This document shows positions 44,176-54,021 of a stretch of DNA of 54,021 nt, in pieces (within the stretch, counting starts at the first letter, position 1; each line of letters starts with the position of its first letter). The notes under the pieces are model-generated. The model had not been told where the DNA came from. It worked only from the letters and a program-made list of their open reading frames with translations, and made no database searches. This DNA is from Cochliopodium minus (taxonomy: Eukaryota; Discosea; Himatismenida; Cochliopodiidae), in assembly GCA_024220525.1 (NCBI GenBank), contig JAMYWO010000090.1, positions 78,518-132,538 of the forward strand, read 5' to 3'. The translations under genes were made by a program, and so were the position numbers.

Positions 44176-44548
44176 ATTTTGATTATATTAATTTGTTTTC
44201 AGAGAATCGAATTTAATGATACCATCTCCTTCACCAAAAAAATTTTGGAAGAAGATTTGTACACTTTGGTCCTTGTTAACTGTGACGAGTTAGTTGTGAC
44301 CATAAGTGCAGAAATCAAGTCAGTAAATCCATACAAGTAAAAAAAAAAAAAAAAAAAAAAATTTTTCTATTTTATTTTATTTTTATTTTATTTTTATTTT
44401 TATTTTTTTTTTTTTGAAACAAAGTTCCACTCTTTTTCAAAATCTTTCACTACAAATGTTTCCTTACTATTTCATTTACTTCTTCATGATATCTGCATAC
44501 GCAGTTTTGTTGGTTTTCACCTTATCTTTTTCTTTTTGTATTAAATAA
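43680..44548 (+). CDS. Short GPR107/108-like protein: lumenal domain plus one TM
   Basis: Exons: 43680-43768, 43888-43948, 44003-44119, 44203-44336 and 44425-44548, giving 174 residues in frame. The signal peptide MISKFLIIFIFICPIFCG is followed by LIELNTFGFKKDGEISVEL, close to the L-N-T-F-G-F-x-x-D-G signature at the start of GPR107/108 (LU7TM, GOLD-like lumenal) proteins. EEDLYTLVLVNCDE fits the Y-x-L-x-F-x-N-C stretch of the same domain. One TM (FPYYFIYFFMISAYAVLLVF) is followed directly by a stop. Full family members have seven TMs after this domain. No continuation in frame is visible downstream, so this is a truncated or derived membrane-anchored form. Likely location: Golgi or plasma membrane. 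Confidence 0.68.
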
Positions 44549-44747
44549 ATTTTATTTTTTTAAAAAAATTTTTTTTTTTTGATAAGTTTCTCGTTTTATT
44601 TTTTTTTTGATTTTAAGGATTTGACTTTATTTTTTATTCCACTTATTGTGTTTGAATGAATTCCCATGGAAAATTATTTAAAGAAAGATTATTACAAAAT
44701 TTTATTTTTTATTTTTTTATTTTTTAAATACAAAATTGATTTGTCTT

Positions 44748-47003
44748 TTAGAATCCCATGTTTTTGTTGTTCAGATCATGTGCATGTTGATTGGCTTCTC
44801 TGTAGTTCATGTATTTAATAATCCCTACGATGGTCCCTATAATAAGTACCATCCCAAAGAAAGAACCCAAAACAATACCTTTAAAAATACAAATTAAAAA
44901 ATAATTTAATAAAAAATAAAAAAATAATTTAATCAAAAATAAAAAAAATAAAAAAAATAAAAAAATATTATTGTACCAATAATTGCTCCATTGGATAGTG
45001 TACTTTTACATGTTTTGGAGTTGATAGCAAAAGTAACAGAGAGGGTGTTTTGGTTCATTTGAGAAGAGGAAGCATAAGTGCAACCTTTCTGTGAAACAAC
45101 CTGAATGTTGTTGAAACTAGTTCCATTGGTGGAATTATAACTCATCACAGTAATAGTTGAATTCGAATCAGAAGAATTCGAGGATCTATATTTTTTTTTA
45201 TTTTTTGATTTTTTTTATTTTTTATTTTCATTTTTATAAAAAATTGATTTTATTTTATTTTTTAAAGATTATTGTTTTTACCTTCTATTTAAAAAATTGA
45301 AATTAAGTTTGTCGTTCAATTCAATCACAAGATTTCCTTCTAACAAAGCAAAGCTGCTGATTTGTATGACAGGAACCCCAGAAGAAGCTGAAACTGACTT
45401 CAAAAAGTTATTGTCATCGATGGAAACTTTCAATACGTGACTTTTAAAAAAAAATTTGTAAAAACAAAAATTGATTAAAATAATTAAAAAACAAAATTAA
45501 ATTAAAATAATGTTGAATGAATATTTAAAAACAAAATTATAAAACCAAAAAAAAATTAAAAATTTTCAACAAAAATATTGAAAAATAAAAGAAGTAAATG
45601 AAATTTTAAAGTGGAAATATATTTGAAGAAATAAAATTTTAAGATTTTTTTAAAAAATAAAAATAAAAATAAAAATGTTTAGAAGAAATAATGTGTTAAA
45701 AATGAAAAAAAAAAGGAAAAAATTGTTTTTACTTGGAATCTGCAATGTATAAAGTATTAATTTGAACGAGATCTTGTATTTTGGAGTTGGAAGATAAGAC
45801 AGGAGGAGTAAGGCCCGAATCTTTCCAAATACCATTATTACAGATGTATGCTCCCAATGGTGCTGAGGTTGATTTACATGAACATGCACCATCTGTGTTT
45901 CCTGAAGAACAAGTATTCATTGAAATTGATATTTCACTAAAATTAAAATGAAAAAAAAGAAAATTAAAAATTATAAAGAAAATCTATCAAATTTATGAGA
46001 ATAAACAAAAATTAAATAATAAAAATTTTTTTTAATGAAAATAAAATAAATTAAATTTTTCAACAAAAATAAAGAATAAATTTAAAAAATAAAAATCTAA
46101 AAATAAGAAATGAAATAAATTATTGATTAAAAATAAATATTAATTTTAAAAAAAAATTATATGACACTAAAATAAAAATTACTATTTAAAAAAAATAATA
46201 TTTAAAAAAAATTTACGAAAATAAACAAAAAATTAAATATATTTAATAAATAAATATTATTCAAAAAAAAATGAATGAAATAAAAATAAAAAATAATATA
46301 AAAAACTAATAAAATTTTTGAATTTAGACTAACCTTGATGATGAAGTAGAAAGAATGTTGTATTTCCCAGCGGTTTGTCTGATGATAGGCATATTCTGTG
46401 CGGTGTTATATTTCATCACGGAGTAAGACAAACTTTTCTGGAGAGTTTGATTAGGAGACAAAATTGAGAAAAGAGAAGAAGAAGCAAAGTAGTTATCTTT
46501 TTCCAACAAAAAAAATGAATAAATATTTTATTTTTTATTTTTATTTGATTTATTTTCTATTTTTTTTATTTTTTTATTTATTGATTTTTTGATTTTTTAT
46601 TTTTTTATTTTATTTTCTATATTTTTATTTTTTTATTTATTGATTTTGATTTATAAACATTTTTTTTATTTATTGATTTTGATTTATAAATATTTTTTTA
46701 TTAAATTATTTTTTATTTTTTATTTTTTAATATTTTAAATAATTTGTGATTTTTTATTATTGGCAAAATTATTTTTTATTTTCATAATAAACATTATAAT
46801 TTTTTTAAATTTATTTTTTTAAAATATTTAGAATTTTATTTACCACTCTCATTATTATTAACACCATTGGAATCCAACCACGTGACACTCTGTACATTGA
46901 ATGTAGTAGGAACTTTAGTATCAAGCAAAGGCATGAAAGAGGATTGGTTGAACAGAATATTAGCATCAGAATTCACATTTGTGTTTACAATGGAGAAAAT
47001 AGA
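44748..47003 (-). CDS. Single-TM surface protein, 5' cut at gap
   Basis: Minus-strand exons: 47003-46844, 46496-46334, 45936-45733, 45440-45282, 45185-44977 and 44878-44748, giving about 341 visible residues. The ectodomain is Ser/Asn-rich with a Cys cluster (CSSGNTDGACSCKS) and beta-rich segments (VIQISSFALLEGNLVIELN). A TM helix (GIVLGSFFGMVLIIGTIVG) precedes a short tail (KYMNYREANQHAHDLNN). Layout and several motifs (GNLVI, NTLSV, a Cys near the membrane) parallel the C-terminal third of the 14461-18172 protein, so they form one family of anchored surface proteins. The signal peptide and N-terminal exons should lie beyond the N at 47329. Confidence 0.72.
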
Positions 47004-47249
47004 CTAATTTTTTTATTTTTTTTAAAAATGTTTAAAAATTTAAATATTATTTTAAATTTTAAAAAATTTTATTTGGAACAAAAGTTAATTGTTTTTTTTT
47101 TTTGAATAAAATTTAATTTCTTTCTTTCATTAAAGATTAGTTTTGAGAGACACAAGGCCAAAGAATATATTTAGATATATTTTTCGATAATAGAAAACTA
47201 TGAAAATTTATTATTACGTGGAGAAAAAAATTTTCTCAATCAATTCATT

Positions 47250-47251
47250 AA

Positions 47252-47287
<36 letters not shown>

Positions 47288-47329
47288 ATTTTTTATTTTT
47301 TATTTTTTATTTTTTATTTTTTATTTTTN
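47250..47329. repeat. (ATTTTTT)n tract ending at an N: assembly junction
   Basis: About ten T-rich heptamers end in a single N at 47329. The genes on both sides are divergent and both lack their 5' exons. Confidence 0.75.
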
Positions 47330-47359
47330 AATAAAATAAATAAAATAAATAAACAAAAG

Positions 47360-49518
47360 GAGAAGAAAAAGGAAATACAATTTTGAAATGTTTTGGAAAT
47401 AATTCACAAGGAGAATTAGGAATAGGAAATACCAATAATACATTTGCAATCCAAACAATAAACTCTTTTTCAAATATTTCTTCTGTTCATTGTGGTGGAC
47501 AATTCACTTTCATTTTAACAAGTAAAAAAAAAACCAAAAAACCAACTTTGAATGAAAAAAAAAATAAAAAAAATTGATAATAAAAAATTTAATAAAAAAT
47601 AAAAAACAAAAAAATAAAAAAATAAAAAAATAAAAAAATAAAAAAATAAAAAAATAAAAATCGGGCCTTGATAAAATAAATTCAAAATTTTTATTTTAGG
47701 AGATGGAGAAGTTTATGGAAGTGGAGATAATGGACATGGACAACTTGGATTAGGAAATAACAATAATTATTCTTCTTTTACAAAAATTAATCTTCAAAAC
47801 ATTTCTTTCATTACAACCGGATTTCAACATTCTATTTTTGTTAATAGTAAAAAAAAAAAATAATTTATTTTTTATTTTATTTTAAAATATTTTTATTTTT
47901 TTGTTTCTATATTTATATATTTATATTTTTTTTTAATATTTTATTATTATTATTTTTAGGAAATAAAGAAATATTTGTTTGTGGACAAGGAGGAAATTAT
48001 GCATTGGGATTTGGAGATACAAGTAACAAAAATGTTGCTTGCAAACTTGGATTTGATGATATCAAATTGATTCAGATCAATCTTCTTTCCTTTGTAAAAA
48101 TAATAAAAAAATTGCAAATATAATTTAAAATTTTATTTTTCCATATTAATTTTATTTAAATTGATCTAAATTTTAGGAGTTTGAAGTGAATTTTAATTTT
48201 GAATTGGTAAAAAAAAATTTATTTTATTATTTGATATTTTATAATTTATTTTCATTATTTATATTTAAATTCATTTTTATTTTTTTATTTTATTTTATTT
48301 TGAAACTTTTTTTTTGTTATTATTTTCATTTTTTATTTTATTTTATTTTAAATATTTTAAATGCATTTCAATTTTAGAAAGTAGAAAATGAAGAAACAAG
48401 AAAAGAAGATATCAAAAAAATTATGAAAGAGGAAAAACCAATAAAAGAAATGATCGATGAAATTTTTTCAGAAAAAAATAATTTTGGATATGATCTCTCT
48501 CAAATGAAATTCATGTTCATTTCTTCTCTTCAAATCAACGAAATTCAAGTTGACAAAAACGAAATTTACAAAAAAATATTTTTTTGTGGATGGAAAGCAA
48601 TAGAAAATAAAATGAATGTTGTTTTTTGTTTACCTTCTAATAACGTAAATACATTTCTTTAAATCTTTTCATTTCTTTGTTTTTTTATTAATTTTATTTT
48701 ATTATTTTTTAAAATTTTTATTTTTTATTTTATTTTTTAAAAAAATAATTTGTATTTACATTTTTTGTTGATTTTTATTTTTTCAGAATAATTTGGTTTT
48801 AGAAATCAAAAATATCAACAACCAACTCCAAAAAGAATTAGAAGATCTCAATCTTGTTGTAAATGATCTTAATGAAAAAAATAAAATTTTGGAAAAAGAG
48901 AAAGAAGAAAAGAAAAAAAAGGAGGAAGAATTGAAAAAGAAAATAAAAGAAAATATTGAAAAAATATATTCTTTTTCTCCTTTTTTCAACCTTGAAAATG
49001 AAGAAAAAGAAGAGAGTTTTTTTTCTTTTGTTGATGAGAATTTGAACAAAAATTTTATTTGTGGAGTTTGCAATAACATTATGAAAGATCCTAGACAATG
49101 TGGAGAATGTAAAAACAGTTGTGAAAAATGTTGCAAAAAAGAAAACTTTTGTCCTTTTGATTGTGAATTTGAAGAAACGGATCCACTTCCTTCGATCAAA
49201 AAGAAAATATCCAATCTTTTGATCAAATGTAATGTTGAAGGAAAAGAAATGAAATTCAGGTTATTTTGTTAAAAATTTTATATTATTTTTATTTAATCTA
49301 ATTTTTTTGTGTAAAGTGAATACGAAAAACATTTAAAAGAACACAACTTTGAATGCAAATGGAAATGTGGATTCAAAGAAAACAAAAAGAATTTGGTTGT
49401 TCTTCATGAAACACAATGTCCTATCTTTTTGGATCATATCAAAAAAGAAAAAGAGAAGTATTATGATTCTCTTCCATATACCTTTCAAACACTCTTTGAA
49501 ATCATTGAAAAAAAATGA
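47360..49518 (+). CDS. RCC1 - coiled coil - RING - TRAF-type zinc finger protein (5' partial)
   Basis: Exons: 47360-47521, 47700-47846, 47960-48093, 48177-48206 (30 nt), 48378-48644, 48787-49259 and 49317-49518, giving 470 visible residues. RCC1 blades: KCFGNNSQGELGIGNTNN, VYGSGDNGHGQLGLGNNNN, IFVCGQGGNYALGFGDTSN. A mixed region and a long Lys/Glu coiled coil (about residues 245-290) follow. A RING-like cluster has CGVC, RQCGEC, CEKCC and FCPFDC. Then a TRAF-type finger: KCNVEGKEM, H-x-F-x-C-x-W-x-C, and LHETQCPIF. Such combinations mark E3 ubiquitin ligases, with the propeller as a likely substrate-binding part. The RING lacks the usual His, which may be replaced by Cys (all-Cys type). The N-terminus is missing at the gap. 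Confidence 0.75.
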
Positions 49519-50188
49519 TTCTTCTGATCTTTTGACTCTTATAAAACTTCTTTAAAAACTATTTAAAACTACTTCAAAAACTATTAAATTCTATCTTTTA
49601 ACTCTCAAAAAATTATTATTAAAAACTATTTTTTAACTCTGTTGTTGTTTAGAAAATATTTCCAAATTTCTTTTATTCTCAATTTTTTATGTTCATTTTC
49701 ACCAGAAAATTCAACTAAAAGTAATGGTTTTGGGAAGGAGTGCTCATAACCTCGGAAGCTTCAAAAAGATAATTGAATCAAAATTTTGTAATATTGTATT
49801 GTAATAATTTGTTGAACTATTATTTGGAATTAAAAAGAATGTTGTTTTATTATTTGTTTCCTTTTCGTAAATTGCTCTTGTAATAAATTGTTTAATTCCA
49901 CTTGATCTGCTTCTATATTCTCAGGACAACAATCAAAACCAAATTGAATATTGTTATGTTCTTCAATCCATTTGATTAAATTTTAAATTCCTATTGTATT
50001 ATTATCTTTATCCAATCTATTGTTTTATTCTTTTTATTTTCAGACATTTTTATTATACATTTTCAAGTGATTTTTTTTTTTTTATTTTTTGGTGTCAATA
50101 TATATTTTTTTTTTGGAATTTATAGAATATGATATTTAATATAATTGAAAATACTGCAATATATTATTTGAATAAATGAATTATTGAG
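49519..50188. other. Intergenic, nothing recognised
   Basis: AT-rich spacer between the RCC1-RING gene and a minus-strand partial ORF; no repeat or RNA seen. Confidence 0.4.
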
Positions 50189-50422
50189 TTATATTCTCTT
50201 GCTTTTCGCTGCTCTCTTTTCATTTTCAATCCAACTTCTTCTCTTTCCCCAATATTGTGTAGTAAATATTTTTATGAATTCCCCGCTACCTTCCATTCTG
50301 TATTCTGCCTCTTTTATTTCTTCTTTTGATATTTTTTTCTTATTCTGCAAAATGGGATCACACCATGAAAAGGAATAAGAAGGGCTTATTTCACCTTTTC
50401 TTTCATAATCTAAATCAATATC
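50189..50422 (-). CDS. C-terminal fragment of an unknown protein, cut at an N
   Basis: The minus-strand frame is open from the N at 50423 to the stop at 50189, giving 77 residues without an initiating Met at the cut. It reads DIDLDYERKGEISPSYSF, SWCDPILQNKKKISKEE, YRMEGSGEFIKIFTTQYWG and ends KRRSWIENEKRAAKSKRI. Tryptophans and charged-residue patterning make it look like real protein. The 5' part is replaced by repeat copy A, so the gene is either truncated by the repeat or by an assembly join. No family recognised. Confidence 0.5.
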   Translation of the reverse strand, partial: DIDLDYERKGEISPSYSFSWCDPILQNKKKISKEEIKEAEYRMEGSGEFIKIFTTQYWGKRRSWIENEKRAAKSKRI

Positions 50423-50423
50423 N

Positions 50424-50511
50424 ATTTGGTGAAATCTTTTTTGAAAAGGTTTTTATTCAATTTTATGTGAGTGAATAATGAATATCCATATATCCACTGT
50501 AAAAAAAAAAA
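50424..50511 (+). repeat. ~80-nt repeat, copy A
   Basis: Starts ATTTGGTGAAATC directly after an N and ends CCATATATCCACTGT followed by 11 As and TTTT. Identical to copy B over about 76 bases. It contains CTTTT-TTG-AAAAG and TTATTCA...TGAATAA hairpins. Confidence 0.9.
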
Positions 50512-50591
50512 TTTTGGAGATGATAATTGAAAGAACTTTATTGATAGAATATTATAGAGTATAACATGATAAGTGAAAAAGATGAGATTCT

Positions 50592-51440
50592 TTAATTTTT
50601 GTTGATTTCATAAAGAACTGGCAAATCATCGAAATCAATTTGTTTATTTGGATTAATTTTGTTTTTCAGAACTTCTATCTCTGATTTCAGATCTTCAATT
50701 ATTGCTTCTTGTTTGGTTATCTTAAAATCTCTTTCTCTTAACTCATTTTCCAATTTTCTTTTCTCTGTCTTTTTTTTTTTATATATTTTTCCTATTTTGC
50801 TCAAATAAACTTCTATTTTTTCCTCAAAGCTTTCATCTTTGTTTTCTATTTCGTTGTTGGAATGAATAATGGCAGGATGGAATTTATTTTGAATCTCCCA
50901 ATTAATTTTATTAGTGGCCACAACGTCATATATCTCTTTAAGCATTTTGTTTTCAGAGTTATTGTGTTTTCCATCATAAATTTTGAATTCATTATTTTCT
51001 TTCTTTAAACGGAGAATTGATCTAATAAATTTATTGAATTCTTTTTTGTTATGCTTTTAAAAATAAATTATATAAAATGATAAAGATCAATTGATGAACT
51101 ATACCACAATAGATTGTAACAAGCTATTTTTTATGATGGATATTCTATTTTCAATCCCATGATATGAATTTATATGTGAGACAATTTTGGAGTAATATGA
51201 AGGATTGGGATCATTGAAACATATTCCACAATAACCTTCTTCTTTTGATGAATTTTCGGTGCTGTCTTTTTTTTTGGAATTGATCAAATGTGTTTTAAAA
51301 AGAAGATCAAATTCTTTCTTTGAAAATCCAAAATCTACAAATTTGACATAAGAATTGAGAAGAATTTCTTTGGATTTGGGGTGGATTTTCAATTTATTGA
51401 CGCTGATTTTAAAATCCTCTTCATCAAATTCTTCTGTCAT
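50592..51440 (-). CDS. Zinc-finger and coiled-coil protein, unknown family
   Basis: Exons 51440-51105 and 51053-50592 (51-nt intron, phase 0) give 265 residues. The N-terminal half (MTEEFDEEDFKISVNKLKI, FVDFGFSKKEFDLLFKTH) is helical. A single C2H2-like finger reads YCGICFNDPNPSYYSKIVSHINSYH, split here as CGIC and HINSYH. The C-terminal half is a coiled coil (KKKKTEKRKLENELRERD, IIEDLKSEIEVLKNKI). There is no signal peptide or TM. It is probably nuclear or cytosolic and might bind nucleic acid or dimerise; no relative recognised. It is flanked on both sides by copies of the 80-nt repeat. Confidence 0.72.
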
Positions 51441-52536
51441 TTTTTTTTTATTTTCTATATTTTATTACTGTAAAAATTTGTCTTGTTCAGTGCCAATGGA
51501 AAGAACAAACAATTGAATAAACAAAACTGGTAAAATCCTATTTATTATTTCCATTTATTTAATGTCTAACAATGAAAAAATTTTTTTTTATGGCATCTAC
51601 ATCGGCCCTAAAAATAATAATTTCATCTACTATGCAGATTGATATTTAAAAATAAATTGAAAGGAAAGAAAATATATGAAGAAATTGTTGACATCTTCTC
51701 ATTTGCAATATGTGAATATAATTTTTTACTCCGAGACAAAAAAAACTTGAAAAGTTATTTTTTATTTTTTTAAAAAAATTTTTGTTCTTTAATTAAATAA
51801 AAAAATAAAAAAAAAAATGAAAAGAAATTTTCATGATTAAACATACAAAGTAATTTACTGATCAGGAAAACAGCTCATCTAACTGGTATAAAGTTCACAA
51901 AATTCATTCAAAAATTTCTTTGCTCTTCATGTTCTTCACCTCACCTGTTGGTCTTCTTGATTCTGCAGAGAATAAACTTTATTTTTATTAATTAAAAAAT
52001 GTTCATGGAATAATTAAAGTATTGAATTGATTATTTTAATTGATTAAATTTTATTGAAATTAATTATAATTAATTAAAATTAATTAAAATTAATTAAAAT
52101 TAATTATAATTGAGAAATTGAATTAATTAATTAATTATTAGAATTGATCTAGTACTCTCCCTTAAATCTTTCTCTCTTTTTTTTTTTTTTTTTTGAAAAT
52201 TATTTTTTTTATTTAAACACAAATTATTTTTTCTAAATTATTTTTTATTTTTTTATTTTAAATTTTTGAAAATATTTTTTATCATTTTTTTTTTAAAAAA
52301 AAATTTTGAATTTTTTATTTATTCATTTTAGATTTTTTATTTTTTAATCTTGTTTGGAAGGTATAGATTTGAAAAAATTATTATTTTATTTTATCTCAAT
52401 TTTTTTATTTTTTATTTATTTATTCATTTTAGATTTTTTATTTTTCAATAATATTTTTATTTTTGTGTTTGAATGAATATATTCCCCATATAAATATGCG
52501 AGATATAGACAGTGTTTTAATTATCAGTTCAAAATT
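51441..52536. other. Intergenic with simple repeats
   Basis: AT-rich. An AATTAATTAA-type tandem tract lies at about 52056-52112. A less AT-rich stretch at 51860-51970 contains TTCTGCAG and CAACAG/GTGAGG on the minus strand, resembling splice sites around a tiny exon, but no gene can be built. Confidence 0.45.
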
Positions 52537-52537
52537 N

Positions 52538-52627
52538 ATTTGGTGAAATCTTTTTTGAAAAGGTTTTTATTCAATTTTATGTGAGTGAATAATGAATATC
52601 CATATATCCACTGTGAAAAAAAAAAAT
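52538..52627 (+). repeat. ~80-nt repeat, copy B
   Basis: Begins immediately after the N at 52537. It is identical to copy A through CCATATATCCACTGT, then a single G, an A run and TTTT. Confidence 0.9.
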
Positions 52628-52997
52628 TTTCAACGAGAAAAAATTATTGAAGCAAAATTTTAATTATCACTCAAAAATCTTTTCTCAACAGGATCAAAAA
52701 AAAGGCTAAATTTAAAAAGGTAATTTTCAAACAAAATGAGATTTATTTGTTTAGAACTTGATCTCTTAAATAACGAAATATATTCTTTTTCCTTTTGCCA
52801 CCCTAAATGATAATTTCCTTCTTCTTTAAAATATTAACTTTTTTTAAAGTTAAATGTTGTATCAAAAATTGTTATGGGTTGTTTAAAGTTAAATTTTTTC
52901 TGTAAATGATTTGATTTGTAAGTTTGAAAGTTCTAATTTTTTTTTTGAAAATTTTTAATCACCAATTTTTTTTCAATATTCGTGTTCTATGTTAGAG
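52628..52997. other. Intergenic, nothing recognised
   Basis: AT-rich; no open frame or structural feature stands out. Confidence 0.4.
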
Positions 52998-53082
52998 ATG
53001 CTTCAGCTCAGTGGGAGAATTCCAATTATTTTTGTAAATTTTAAGTTCAATGGGCGTGAGATCGATTCCGCACTGTATCGGG
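52998..53082 (+). pseudogene. tRNA-like relic
   Basis: The bases GATGCTTCAGCTCAGTGGGA resemble an acceptor plus box A, and AGATCGATTCC resembles box B. GATGC can pair with GTATC at the far end (one wobble). The T-stem does not pair, the D-stem is half broken, and 40-odd bases lie where the anticodon arm should be. It is likely a decayed or mitochondrial-derived tRNA rather than a working gene. Confidence 0.3.
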
Positions 53083-53961
53083 TGAAATAAAAAAAAAATT
53101 TGAATTTAATTCAAGAAATTTTGAAAAATGATTTGAGCGGAAAGAAATAAATTATAAATTATTTTAACTGAAAAAATAAAATTTTAAGAAGGAAATATAA
53201 TCTTTATAAAAAAAATGAAAAAGATGAGATACCTCCAATATGAAATCAAAAACTCTTTATATCTTTCCACACATATCTCATACTTTTGAATAAATAAGTA
53301 AATTAAGAAATTTATAAGAATGGAAATAAAATATTGATTGAATACCTCATATCTTTCAATTTGATAATTCATCCCTATCGTTATCTCCCTCTTTGTAAAA
53401 AGAATATTGAAAAAAAATTTTTTTTTTTTATATTTTGTCTGTTTCAAATGAAAGGAAATAATGAAGGAAATAATGAGATGAAGATAGCAGAGATTGAGAA
53501 TTTCAGGTCATATTTTATTTTTATAACAAAGACATTAAAATTTTATTTTACCATGAACTGTCCCATGAGATCAATATGCTTTTTTTTTAATTTTTGATTT
53601 AATTTCTGGAAACAAGCAACCAAGATCATCAAAAGAAGAGAGATGAGAAATAAATAAAGGGAATTTGAGAAATATTAAAACAAATAGGAAAAAAAAAAAA
53701 ATAAATATCCCAAAAGAGAATAATTTCAAACCTCTGTTTCTCTTTTTAGATGAAACCCATAATTTCAAACCTTCCCTTTTTCAAAATCAACATTCCTATT
53801 CAATTTTTAATTAAAAATTTTGAATTTATAGTATATGAAGCAACCTAAGAACATAAAACAAAATCAAAAGAAATGAGATTGAGACTCAAAATGAAGCAAA
53901 TGACAAAGATTCAATCAACACATTGAATAGGAGATCTCAACAATTTTTTTTTTTTTTTTTC
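53083..53961. other. Intergenic, nothing firm
   Basis: AT-rich with short open frames. A Lys/Glu-rich stretch near 53448-53510 ends in a donor-like TTTCAGGTCA, but no gene can be supported. Confidence 0.35.
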
Positions 53962-54021
53962 ATTTGGTGAAATCTTTTTTGAAAAGGTTTTTATTCAATT
54001 TTATGTGAGTGAATAATGAAT
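53962..54021 (+). repeat. ~80-nt repeat, copy C (cut by window end)
   Basis: Matches copies A and B from ATTTGGTGAAATC through GTGAGTGAATAATGAAT without change; preceded here by a T run instead of an N. Confidence 0.88.

Noticed and set aside
50184-50378. 64-codon plus-strand frame
   Set aside because: It is antisense to the better minus-strand frame with normal amino-acid use at 50189-50422.

Overview
The window is eukaryotic nuclear DNA from an AT-rich protist. Coding exons are bracketed by many short GT-AG introns made of T/A runs. There are 5S rRNA and tRNA-Pro genes of eukaryotic type, A-rich leaders before start codons, and microexons of 13-30 nt. I cannot name the species. A mitochondrial-type RbfA gene suggests a mitochondrion that still has ribosomes. 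Most protein families are recognisable only from motifs read by eye, and exon boundaries were set by keeping frame and family homology across each intron. Treat splice sites as predictions, good to about one base.

Layout. 1-10.2 kb: the 3' part of one bacterial-type alpha-2-macroglobulin gene, a decayed actin fragment butted against a tRNA-Pro gene, a secreted Cys/His-rich protein, and the 5' part of a second alpha-2-macroglobulin gene that runs into an assembly gap. 10.3-20.9 kb is a secretome-like block: a secreted beta-helix-type protein, a small multi-pass membrane protein, a 15-exon surface protein (GLUG-like repeats, Ser/Thr/Pro stalk, C-terminal membrane anchor), and two tandem secreted proteins built almost wholly from His-Pro-Asp-Asp repeats. 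21.4-34.6 kb is intracellular: an Asn-rich protein, an IFI44-like P-loop GTPase, an RCC1-repeat protein rich in microexons, a GC-rich ankyrin-repeat protein, a mitochondrial-type RbfA, a small membrane protein and a two-RRM RNA-binding protein.

34.6-39 kb is gene-poor: an unexplained GC-richer non-coding block, the second tRNA-Pro copy, and a tandem 5S rRNA repeat (one partial, one full copy). 39.5-49.5 kb holds an amidase-family protein lacking all three catalytic residues, two tandem GOLGA7/ERF4-like genes (the first frameshifted), a short GPR107/108-like protein with only the lumenal domain and one membrane segment, a second anchored surface protein, and an RCC1-RING-TRAF-zinc-finger protein. 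50-54 kb holds a truncated ORF, a zinc-finger/coiled-coil gene, a tRNA-like relic and three copies of an ~80-nt repeat.

Six single N positions (5562, 10203, 36852, 47329, 50423, 52537) all sit at the edge of a repeat, tRNA or 5S copy. They look like collapsed contig joins. At 10203 and 47329 the genes on both sides are cut off, so gene order across these points should not be trusted.
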